Positions 23,348-35,421 of a stretch of DNA of 44,549 nt are shown here, one piece after another. Every line of letters begins with the position of its first letter. Positions within the stretch are counted from its first letter, which is position 1. The notes under the pieces are model-generated. The model was not told where the DNA came from. It saw nothing but the letters and a program-made list of their open reading frames with translations, and did not search any database. The translations under genes and the position numbers were made by a program. The stretch comes from Monoraphidium neglectum (lineage: Eukaryota > Chlorophyta > Chlorophyceae > Sphaeropleales > Selenastraceae): positions 1-44,549 of the forward strand of contig NW_014013556.1 in assembly GCF_000611645.1 (NCBI RefSeq), read 5' to 3'.

Positions 23348-24263
23348 ATTGGCAGCCAGGTGCTGCGATGATGCGGTGGAATCCTTATACATGAATGGGG
23401 GCATCTTGTCTCCTGTGAGGAGGGTGCCCCACAACGCATGCTTCGTCAACCTTGCGTGTGAATCGGGCTTTTTTCGCGGCGCACCGCACAGGCGCGCCGG
23501 CGCGCCGCTCCATGTTTCTGCCTTTTCGCGTGGGTGGCGTGTGTTGAACTATGACGCGTGCCCAGGCATTTGGCGGCATTGGCCTGCTCGACCACGGCGC
23601 CGGCAGCGCGTTGCCGCATTCCTCCTGAAATCTTGCACACCTGTGTGCGCACAGCACTGAGTGCTCAGTGGCTCGCCTGGGCAACAATTCCTCGCTTCTT
23701 GTTGCACTGCCTCGGTCCTGCCAGCCTGCTGGCTGCCTTATGTGTGTTATTGTTTTTTGACCTGCTAAACCATCAGGATTGTGCGTGCTTTTCTACATCT
23801 GCGACCTCAAGCGGCCCGGTCAACGGCGCTGCGACTGCCGTGCTGTTGACACTGCGCTCTGTGGCGCAACAATTGCTTGCGTTGTGGTTTGAGATGTGAT
23901 GGCATAGGCTCAATTGAAAGCATCCCACCCTGTAAGAGCTTGCAACGCTGTGCATTTTCCCCGTACACCAGCATCAGCTGCACTCAGCGCAAATCCGGCT
24001 GCCCCACACACAAAATGACCCCCGACTGCCAAGCGCTATTTTCAAGTGGGTGTCAGCCTGGCCGCTTTCCCACTCCCCTGCTCCACCACCTTGCTGATCC
24101 TAATTGCTCGTCTTGCCTCATCTTGCTACTGATGATATTGATTCGTCACATCGCTGGCCGCGCCACACGCCCACGACCCGCGAAGGACTGTTGGGCAGCA
24201 TATTACACGGGGCCGCGCCCGGCAGCAATGACTGCGGTCCAGCCCTGTCAGTCCGCGGCGCGA
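23348..24263. other. Convergent intergenic region
   Basis: 3' UTRs of the secreted-protein gene (+) and uL11c (-). A plus-strand TGTAA is at 23931-23935 and a minus-strand one at 24203-24207. No coding exon is supported. Confidence 0.5.
24203..24207 (-). terminator. Candidate TGTAA polyadenylation signal of uL11c
   Basis: TGTAA on the minus strand, about 57 bases after the uL11 stop codon. Confidence 0.6.
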
Positions 24264-25689
<1,426 letters not shown>

Positions 25690-26947
25690 GGTTGCTGCTG
25701 CAAGCCCGCTCCACACGACTGGCTCCCTATTTGCGTTATCAGGCGACGCAATGCGAGCTACGATTGATGCTGGCGTCAATGGTACTACTGAGCGGCCACC
25801 CACTGTGATGGCTGTCAACGGGACACTGGCAGCCAGTGCGTCGATAGAAGCGAAGGCCAACGCGTACAACTCCTGGAGTAAAGTCAGTCCGCTTGTATGA
25901 TCGCATCTCTTCGCTTGCAGCTGTCTTGCACAGCCATCCATGGAGGTGGTGTTTCAAGGGCGGTGTCAGAAGGCGCATTGTCGACCTTGATGACTTCAAC
26001 CATGCACCAGGAAGTTTGCACCTGTATCACCAGCCCAATGAGCGGCCAGATAACGTCAAGAAAATTCCCCGTGTCATCAGTGCATCTATCACCCTCGTCA
26101 GATGCGTGGTCTGTGCATCGGCTATGGGGCACATGATCCGTCGTCCATGGCAGAACTGCAGTCCGCCGCCACAACCTCAAGCCAAAGTGTTCCTCACAAG
26201 ACACAAAACCAGCATGTCGGCAGAGGGTGAGACAGCCCCAGATAAAGAGATTTGTCGCTTATCAAATATTGGCGTCTTCAAGCATAGGACTGGGGCTGCT
26301 GCCTACCACATATCACACATACCTCGCAACACAGGTCCTGCACCCATCCTGCAGACGGGCTCCCCTGGTGGCGCCACCTTCACGGTGTGGCAGCATTGCA
26401 ACACCGCATCCCTTGAACTGTTGCAAGATTAAGCCGCTGCTGCCTTGACAGCAGCGCTCACGCACATGAGATGCATGCGCAGCGGGTCATGATTGCTGCG
26501 TTCATGAGCCCGAGCAGCAGGAGCAGAAGGGTCATGCCCGCCGTGCACGTGTCAATGAGACATAGGAGCGAAGGGTCTGAGGGTTGCATATGATGGGGTG
26601 AGCGGTACGACAGTGCTCAAGTTGTTGAATGCAGTCACATGCCTGATGGCACGCATTAGCGGAGTCCCACCGCACATCACCTGGCTGCAGCGGCATGTGG
26701 CAGGACAAGCGAACACGACATGCCTCCTCCCTTGTGATAATGTACACACTTTTCAAACAGGTCTATGGCCGGGGCAGCCTGCTGCGACCCGGACGCCTGC
26801 TGCCCGTTTTGGGGCGTCATGCCACTACCCGAGGCAGTGCCATGACACATTTTCATGCACACTGGCTCAGCGTGTAGCAGCGCGGCAAGCCGCACCGCCT
26901 AACGGCTGGATCAGCGAGGCTTCTTGTGTGTGTATGGGTGGGGGGGA
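25690..26947. other. Intergenic region upstream of uL11c
   Basis: Holds the uL11c promoter/5' UTR and the 3' side of the small candidate gene at 26948. The short ORFs on both strands show mixed, lower-GC codon use and no recognisable motif. Confidence 0.45.
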
Positions 26948-27300
26948 TCACTGGAAAAAAGACAAAAAAGGAAGAGCACCCCATGCCTCATTTAATGCAT
27001 CAACACGCGGCCGCATCTTATTCCGATGCTCTTCAGCCAGCTCCTTGGTGGGCTTGCGCTTCTGCCCCACCACAGACTGTGCCACCATGTGTGCCGCCTC
27101 CTTGAGCTCGCTGCTGACCTCCTCGCGCCCGCCGCTACCGCCACCACACCCTCCTCATCGCCGCCCCGTCCTCAGTGCGCCGGGGGCCCATGTATCCCCT
27201 GCCCCACCCCTGCCGATTCATTTTGCGCGTCTCCCCCATTCCTACCCTTTGCGGTGGCCCGTGCCAGGCCGACGGGTTTATAATCCGCGCCGTTCCCCAT
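26948..27300 (-). CDS. Candidate small two-exon gene, unknown function
   Basis: The second exon (27153-26948) encodes a charged helical stretch, EEVSSELKEAAHMVAQSVVG then QKRKPTKELAEEHRNKMRPR, ending before TGA; its composition and codon use look like real coding sequence. A first exon at 27300-27246 (MGNGADYKPVGLARATAK) with donor GTAGGA joins it in phase 1 through an acceptor at 27155-27154, giving 86 residues with a Gly/Ser-rich junction. I do not recognise the family. The charged helix could pack in a complex or bind RNA, but no motif proves a role. The exon pairing is a guess: other acceptors and an upstream open frame (27560-27410) leave alternatives. Confidence 0.35.
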
Positions 27301-28119
27301 CCGCCGCTGTCGCCACCCCGGGTGGGCGGTCTCGGGCAAGGAAGTCGGATTCCTCCAGGGGTTCACACTGCAGCCGCTGGTTCTCTGCACAACTGGTGAA
27401 CTGTGATTTCCGTTCCAGCGCTGAGTTCCTCAACATGCGCTAGCTGATCGTGATCATAGGGATCAGTCATGCACAAATCGGACAGTCTGGCGAGGCAAGC
27501 CACGCGGGCGATCAGGCTCTGCTGGGCCCCAATGTTGGAGAAGAGACGCATAAGAGAAATCACCGAAGTAGCATGCACGCATTGAGGCATAGGCAAATCC
27601 TGGAACCGCGAATGTGACTGCTCACTTGCTCGCCTTAGCTACAGCGAGGTAATCCCCTCCTGAGGCACTTGACTCATCGGAAGACTCGCTTAGCGCCCGC
27701 TGTTTGGCAATGGAAATATCAGTCTGACGCATCTATAAGCTTGTATTTATGTCGTTCAGATCACCCCAGTGTTTCCCGTCTAGAGCTGCCGTCTTGAACC
27801 GACGCGAGGTCCTTCGAGAATTTCATCCTGGCCTTTTCGGCCACCCTTGCCTGTGAGCTGCGCTGCAGCCATTTTGGGAGGAGGCTGAGGGGCCCAGTTG
27901 CTTCGAGGTGCGTGCGCTGGCTCGGGCCACGCTTGGCACAGCTGGCGCGCCACCTGCGGCACCAGCACCAGCCGCTGCCAGCTGCACTCAGTGCCTGCTA
28001 AGAGGCGCAGTGCTGCCCCGCCTGATGCTGGTTTCATCGCCATTCTGGTTACGATGCCAGGTCAAGCGTGCAGGCATCACGTGCTGCCTGCCACACTATG
28101 CTCTCGCACGCAATCGCCG
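27301..28119. other. Spacer between two candidate genes
   Basis: It lies between divergent candidates at 26948-27300 (-) and 28120-29627 (+). A minus-strand open stretch at about 27560-27410 begins MRLFSNIGAQQSLIARVACL and could be an unplaced exon with a targeting-like start; I could not connect it. Nothing else is supported. Confidence 0.35.
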
Positions 28120-29627
28120 ATGCAGCGTGCGCAGGTCCTGGTCTCCATGGATGCGCCGACTTCACGGCTGCAGCTGTTGCAGACCTTGCATGAGCTGTTC
28201 CCAGGCGATGTCAACGCCGTGTTCCGTGCCGACGCGGCAGCGGCTATCGACAAGATGTCCACGGACTGGTCTGCCGCTCTGCTGGGCATGCCGGTCGGCG
28301 ATCGGAAGCTGGCCATCAAGGCAGCTGTCCGGGGTGAGTGGGCCTCTTGGCATACGCTGACGCGGCGCAGCAACCGCACAGTGTGCCTCATGTATTCAAA
28401 AGTCCTTGAGGGTGCTAAGTGGCAGTTGGAGGTGGTTCCAGTGGTGCTGCTGTGATGCCGAGAGGGTGCCACGTGTTCGCATGGGCTTGACAGCAGACAC
28501 TGCCGTTCTGCTGCTGCTGCCATTCACCTCTCCCTCATGCCGCTCTCCTCCATGCACGCTATGCACTACGACCTGCCGGCTCCTTCTCATGGTATCCTCG
28601 ATCCCGTCACTGCTGTCCGTGCACTGCAGGTGATTGCCATCCATCATATAGCTTGCCTTGCTTGCTGGCTGTGCTACGCATGCAGCCTGCTTTTCAGGCT
28701 GCCACTGTGGAGTGCAGCCTGTGCGTGCGCATCATTTACGCCACCTGAATGCCCGCGCTGACACTGCCCGCACACCTGCTGCTCTGCATCACCGCCCGTT
28801 GCATCTCGTCTCTTTCCACCTGCTGGCTCTCCTCACATTCAACATGCCCCTTTGATTCGCATCCGTCCTCATGGCTTGTGCCCGCTGCTCTGCGAAGGAT
28901 CCAGAACAGGAGGTGAGTTGCTGCAGGTTTATGTGATGTTGCTTGTGGCCATCCTGCTGATCCTGCACCCCCCAGCTGCTCCTTGTGGTGGTCCAGTCTG
29001 CCGGCGCCCTGCGGAATTGTGCCGCGTGCTTTGATGCGTGCCATGCCCCTGCCGTCGCATGTACCTTGATGGTCCTCGCCCGGGCATCTTACATCATCCC
29101 ACAGCAGCAACAGGTGACATGCCTCAGATCAGTGCTGTGATGTGGGATGGAAAAGGCTGCTGTGCGATAGGGAAGGCTTCAGCACGCATTTGCCCAATCA
29201 GCGGGCAGATGGTAAGCCCGATGACAGCAGCAGGGATCCTACCCCTTGGCACTGTCGCCTCTGTCCTCGCTTTGCAGCCTTTTCTTGACCAACGGGTCCC
29301 TCAATTGTGACTGTCGGGTCATGCCGATCTGTAGATCACGTCGAGTCGGATGCTTGGCGGGACATGATGCAGCGGCTCAACAAGTGGTCTGATGACATGG
29401 TGAGCTGATCGCACTGCGGCACTGCCAGGCAGTTTCTGCTTGACTTATCTCGAAGCATCAGATAGGAGGCTGGCATGCTTGGTCATTTTTCCTAGCAGCA
29501 GATTAGCGGGTTTCAGACATGCATGGTTAATGCAACTGCTGCCTGTGCTCCTGTGTAGGCGGAGAAGGCGACATGGTACTGGTTGGAGCCACCTGGGCGC
29601 CGAGTTGCTGTGAAGAAGGATTCATGA
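28120..29627 (+). CDS. Candidate seven-exon gene, unknown function, Cys-rich middle
   Basis: Proposed exons: 28120-28333, 28463-28629, 28898-28912 (15-bp microexon, DPEQE), 28976-29060, 29128-29211, 29335-29399, 29559-29627; all phases agree and give 232 residues. The last three exons are the best supported: together they read through QRADDHVESDAWRDMMQRLN, KWSDDMAEKATWYWLEPPGR and RVAVKKDS to a stop, using good GT/AG borders. The first exon has an open, alternating helical sequence (SRLQLLQTLHELFPGDVNAV). The middle contains RNCAACFDACHA and YQCCDVGWKRLLC, a Cys pattern that recalls a degenerate MYND-type zinc finger but lacks its usual His. I cannot name the family. The second exon and the microexon are the weakest parts; a decayed gene is possible. 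Confidence 0.45.
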
Positions 29628-29850
29628 CAGTTGTTGGTCCTGATGGCAGCTGCGGAGTTGGCAGTGCTTGTGGCGCTTGCATGTTGGCAAGCCTGCAGGC
29701 CTCAATGGAGGGCCTTCTGCTACATCGTGGCGTTGGCAGCCTTCGGTGGCCTCAGAGTGTTCATGCTGCGCTGGGAATTGAGTGGAGTTTAATTCCCTGC
29801 ACTAAGCCTGGCCGCTGCTGTTGAAAGTGCGCTGCAAGCAGCAGGCGTCT

Positions 29851-29886
29851 TGCAGCAGCAGCGGCGACAGCAGCAGCGACAGCAGG

Positions 29887-29935
<49 letters not shown>

Positions 29936-29937
29936 GG
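29851..29937. repeat. Imperfect CAG/CAA trinucleotide array
   Basis: A mixture of CAG, CAA and CGA/CGG triplets. In one plus frame it reads as a Gln run inside an ORF with no start or recognised partner, so I treat it as a microsatellite. Confidence 0.8.
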
Positions 29938-31071
29938 CACAGCCAGCTCCATCTCTGACAAGAGGTCTTCTCATGTGGTGGTTGGGTGCACTGGCATGAT
30001 TGTGGTGCATGGCAAACATGTGCGCTGCGGCCACGGTTGGACAGTTCGCTTTTTTGTGGGTGCGTGTTGCGGGCATGTGCTCATGTGCCCTGGCAGAGTG
30101 CTGAAAGGGGCGAGGCAGCAAGGCAGCAGTGACGCGCTGGAGGCGGGGAGCTGTGCACAGGGTGCCGAGGGAGCTAGCACCTGTTCTTGTAGTGTTTGAT
30201 GTTTGGTTTACATGTCGTTTTTGTATGATGTTTTGTGCCATCCGTCTGTTGTCACCTGAGAAACAAGCAGACATTTGCTTCGTTCCAGTTTGACTTTTGA
30301 TTTGGTTCAGTTTTGGCTGCTTGTTCTCGAGCTCGTCGCGTACAACGTGCCTTGGCAGCCGCCTTCCTTCCTTCAGACAAAAGATCTCCAGGAAGCGTGG
30401 GTTGAGCAGAGAAACAAGCGGCTGTACTGTGGACATCGATCGGGCACCTTGCATCGGTGCCGCCACCCTTGCCTGGGGCTGGCCGAACAGCAACTGAATC
30501 GGCTCCTGAGGCTCGATGCTCAGCGAGCACAGGTGGTGGGGCGACGGAGTACTGGTACCAAAAATGCCCTTGAAAATGATGGTGCAACGAAGGAAGTAGA
30601 AGGGCCCAGCACAATGTGGGGGCTGGGGGTTCAAAATGGGCCGTACGGTACATCTGTTGTACGTCACTTGGGCACCCGGCTGGACAGGCATTTAGCGGCA
30701 GGCGTTGTCGAGCTGCGGCTGGCCCGGAACTGCGGCAGTGCGTGGAGCATTGAATTCACTTAGGGGTTCCGAGGCGCAACGGACCCGTGACCACTTGATG
30801 GTGGTGATTGTGCAAGTGTCTGAACTTCAAGCCCTGCTCGGGCAGCTGCTGCTGCTGGTTCATTGCATTGCGTTCTGTTGACATCTGCGAAGCTGGTATG
30901 GAGGCTGATGTGCACTTGGGAGTCTTCAGTGTTGCCCTTTTCTGCGGGCCACGCACCACCAGCTGTGCACGGCGCAAGCAGCACTGGGACTGTGCACCTT
31001 CTGCGATCAAGACCCGTCGGATGCCCATGCACCCCAGCACCGCTTGCCGGCTCAGCGCTACACTTTCATTG

Positions 31072-31076
31072 TTACA
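31072..31076 (-). terminator. Candidate TGTAA polyadenylation signal of the kinase gene
   Basis: TGTAA on the minus strand, about 48 bases after the kinase stop codon at 31124. Confidence 0.6.
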
Positions 31077-31123
31077 TCGTGTATCATCAAGCCGCAGGAC
31101 CCGCCAAGAGCCCTCGTGCGTGC

Positions 31124-34100
31124 TCAAGACGGGGCCCTCTCGTCCTCGTCCTTGGACAAGCTCTTTCTGAGGGCGAGCCCCGGCCCGCTGATCCGCCGCC
31201 CTGCAACGTCGGCCACCGCAGCGTCCGGCCCCATCAGGGCTGCCGGCGCCGCGCCGGGGCTGTGCCGCCTGTGCTGCCGCTCGTGCTCGCCCGCCGCCGC
31301 GCCTGCCGCGCCTGCCGCGCCTGCCGCGCCTGCCGCGCCTGCTGCACCGCCGCCGCCGCCGCTGCTGACCCGGGCCGCCGACCTCGGGAGGGCGTGCCGC
31401 GGCGTGACCTTGGCGCCTTCGCCGCCTGCGACAGCAGCCGCGGCCGCTGCTGTTGGCGGCGAGTGCGACGGGTCGTGCAGCCGCTGCGTTCGCCTCAGCC
31501 TCTCCAGGATGGACTTGAAGCTTGGCCGCTGGTCTGGATCGAACGCCGTGCAGTCCGTCACCAGCTGCTGCAGCGCCTCGAGCGCACGGCGGTCCGCGTC
31601 ACCTGAGTGCAGGAGTGACGTGGGGGAGAGGCATCGGTTGTGTGGTGAGTGTGAAACGCACAATATAGTTGCGCTTGCAATTATTACGTTCAGGGCACAG
31701 CACGATCGCGCGTGCTGTTCTAGTCACTCTCGGCTGACGCCCACCCTCACAGGTCGCATCGCCTAGCATTTCGGCCAACAAGCGGGGGAGCGTCCGGCCA
31801 CTCACCTGCGCCATCTGGCACGGTGAGCGGCGGCAGCGCCATCATGGCCGGGTTGGCGATCCACTGGGCGCAGATGAGGAGGCCGTCGACGCCGTCGAAG
31901 CGGCGGCGGCGCTCTAGGGCCTCCCAGAGGGTGACGCCGAAGGAGTAAACGTCGGCCTAAGCGTTGGATTTGGGGTTGCCGGTTTTGGCACACGAATCTG
32001 GGCGATTGCTATGACGACCTTTAAGTACTTGCTGGTGGGGTCTCGCTGACGTCAACCCATTCACTGGCGCGCACACCAACCCGTTCACGCACTCGCCCAC
32101 GCCAGAACAAACACAAACCCTCTCCTTTACATGCATGCGTGCACGCGCTCGCACCTTCAGGATCCGCTCCACCGGTGCATCATCCTGCTGCAGCTGCTCG
32201 TCAAGCAGCTCCGGCGCTGAGTAAACACACGTCCCCACCACCCCAGGCGTCAGTGTCCGCGCCGGCTGCCGCCCCCCTGCCGCCCCGCCGCCGCTCCCGC
32301 CCCCGCTCCCGCTCCTGCCGCCCCCGCCGCTGCTGCTGCCGCCGCCGCTGCCGCTGCCGCTGCCGCCGCGCTTCGCTCGGGCTGCGCCGGGCGCGCCCGG
32401 GGCGCCAGCGGGCACCTCAGGGGGCGGGAAGACGTGGCGGCTCATCCCAAAGTCTCCAATCTTCATGACGCCGCCGTGGCCCACAAACACATTTCCTGCG
32501 GGTTCAATTCGCAGCAGGCCGTTGCGTTTCAAGGCTTTACCAGGTCATGCGGCAGGCGGCAAGATGCGCACGCTGCTGCGTCACTGGTTTCAATATCTGG
32601 ATCGCGGCACATGCGTTGCGACTGAAAGGCGAGGAGTTGCGTGGCCCTGCTCCGCATGGGAGCACCCACCTGGCTTGAGGTCGCGGTGCAGTATGGGCGG
32701 CCGCCGCGAGTGCAGGTGCATCATGCCCCTCGCGACGCCGCGCGCCAGCGGCAGCACCTTTGACAGGTCAGCCGCCGCGGGCCCCCGCTGGCCGCGGCCG
32801 CCGCCCCCGCCGGCGTGCGCGAGGCTGCTGCTGTGGTGCAGCAGGGTGTCGAGTGTGCCCCTGCCGCAGTACTCGAGCACCAGCAGCCACGTGCCGTCGT
32901 CCTGCCGAGTGGGGACGCAGAAGATGAGCACTACTTGGACATACTGTTTGACTTGGCTTGTACAGGCCAGCAGCAGAAATTTGTTGAGATTGCAAACAGC
33001 TGCAGAGATGTTTGCACATTTCTTATTGATCACCCTCTCGAATTGGATTCAGGTCCTGGAGTGCGTGCAGCGCGTGGCTCAGGGCCCCCCTGTAACACAT
33101 CAAGGGCAGCAGACCAGAGCATGCACCCGCGCACCTTCTGGCTGAGGCCCCGCAGGCCGACCACATTGTCATGCGCCCCCACCGACAAGTAGATCTCCAC
33201 TTCGTCTAGACTGGGGCGCTCCTTGACCGCCACAGGCGCGTCCTGGTGTGAAGGGCGCAGCGGGTGGCGAATGATCAGGTTACCACTCCAGCTGTGCAGG
33301 GCTGCAACACTTGCACGCATGGTGAGAACCATGGTTTTATTCAAGCCGCCAACAGAGCCACTGTGGCAGTGAGGCTTGTCATGCACGCCTCACGAAGCCG
33401 CGCGGTCGCTCTGCGCAATCGCGCCCACCCCCGCCCACCTGATAGCGGGCCTCGTAAACCGCCCCCTCCGCGCCGCGCCCGAGGCAGCGGCCGATGAGCA
33501 GATCCCTGTGGTTGATGATCTCAACAGGCACCGCCGGCGCAAACCCCAGCCCCACCCCCCGCCGCTGCGTCCCGAACACGAGCCCGCCGGCGCCGCTCAG
33601 CGCGCCACCCAGGGAGCGGCCTGGGCCAGGCACGCGCCCGGCGCCCGCGCTCCCGGTCGCGGCGCCGCCGCTGCTGGGGGGCCCCATGGGCGTGATGAGG
33701 CCGTTCGAGTAGTTGCTGCGGTGCGTTCGGGCCGTGTCGGGCGAACCTTCGACAAAGTACGAAGCCAGGCTGCCGGGGGTGTTGGCGGATGAAGGCGATT
33801 GCACCACATAACCGTCGCCGTGGGCTGCGCTGCCAAACTGGCCTGGTCAGGGGCGGATGGGTGGGGGCTTGGTCAGAGATGGGGTGGCAAGGACGCAGCT
33901 ATGCAAAGTGATGATGAGGAGTGAAGAATCAGGAAGTCAGGTGGTCAGTACTTGAGAGGCAAATGAGCAATGTTTGCAAGCAGCTAAGCCACAGCTGACT
34001 CGCACATGGGGTAAGGGAGCTGTTGAAAAGATAAGCAGAAGCGCAGCGCCGGCTCACCTGTGGACCAGTGGCCGCTCCCATCCAGCTGGATGGAGTGCGC

Positions 34101-35335
34101 TGAGCTGGCGCGCCTGTGGCCCGGGAGCCGCAGCTGCAGGTGGCGCGGGCTGCCGCACCCCAAACCACCGCCAAACCCGCCGCCGCTGCCGCCGCCGTGC
34201 AGCACAGCTGATAGGCCGTAAGCGCCGCTGCCAGCCGTCCCTAGCAGCAGGCTGGAGTCACCGCGCTGCAGGGGCGACATGCCAAATGGGCCGTGGCACG
34301 CCGCGCCGCCGGGCGCTCCCGCTCCTGCACCGCCTGCCACAGCCTGGTGGTATGCTCCCGCAAAGCTCAGGCCGCCGCTTGCAGCAGCCCCGCCGCCGCC
34401 GCCGCTGCTGCGCGGCCGCGTCCCTGAGGAGTGCCCGCCCCCGGTGCTGCCCCTGGGGGCTGTTGCTGGCACAGCGGTCCCGCCAGCTGCTGGGCTGGCA
34501 CCTGTCTGCCTTTCCAGCTGCCCTTGCTGCCACAGCTGAGGCGGCTGCCCGGCTTCCCCCGGTGCTGCGCATCCGCCCTCTGCCTCTTCATACGCCTCTG
34601 ATTCCAAAAGGGCCGGCAGCACCGCCCCATGCTGCAGCGACGCAAACGGCGCCGCTTTGGCCGCCGCAACGCCGCTGCTAGCGCGTCGCACGTGATGCCA
34701 CCCGTCCCCCCATGGCATGTGCGGCAGTGGTGGCAGAGCCGAGCCGCCACTGCTGCTGCGCAGCAGCGGTGGCCTAGGGTAGCCCGCGCTTGCTCTGCTG
34801 CCGCCGCCATCGTCGCCATTTCTGATGCCGACGCCCTCTTCGCCTGGGATATCCGCTGTCGCAACGCGCAGGCTTTGGGGATCGTGCTGCTGCTGCTGCT
34901 GCTGCTGCTGCTGCGGCTGCGGCGGCTGCGGTGCTGTTGCTGCGGTGCTGCTACTGCGATGTGGGCTATCAAGGGCTTGCTCCTGCTGCTGCTGCTGCTG
35001 TGCCCGTGCTTGCGCCGCACCCGTCCCTGGCCCCACCACCATGCCTGTCCCCTGCCAAGTTTCCACCGGTGTCTGCCGTAGCTCGCCCTCTGCCCCCAAG
35101 CGCTGTGCGAGGCCAGCGGTTCCTGTCGCTGCGGCCAGCGCCACCACGGAGGCGTCCATGCCAGGCGCAGGGTCTTCAATCTCCCCAATGGTTGTCCAAG
35201 AAGTCGTCGTGGAGCGCCGCGTCCACCCGTCGCTCAGCATGCTTGCGCGGCCCTGCGTGCTGAAGCTGCCCATTGTGCGTGCGAATGACTGTTTGCGCTC
35301 GAAGCTGCAACGTTCCGCTGGGGCCGGCGCCGCTA

Positions 35336-35421
<86 letters not shown>

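Larger units (their letters stand above)
29628..31123. other. Intergenic region with CAG/CAA array
   Basis: 3' side of the candidate gene (+) and of the kinase gene (-). It contains the CAG/CAA array at 29851-29937 and a TGTAA at 31076-31072 (-). A 162-codon plus ORF at 30275-30763 and an overlapping minus ORF show no recognisable family. Confidence 0.45.

Noticed and set aside
22208..23660. Long ORFs spanning the N gap
   Set aside because: They are produced by reading through Ns; the two sides are in different frames at the nominal gap length.
30275..30763. 162-codon plus ORF and an overlapping minus ORF
   Set aside because: Neither has a recognisable domain, clear bias or splice partner; left as intergenic.
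31802..33807. Kinase region as a separate stand-alone kinase gene
   Set aside because: The exon phase at 34058/33842 (phase 1 to 2) and the open frame link it to the upstream large exon; no start context or promoter is visible between them.
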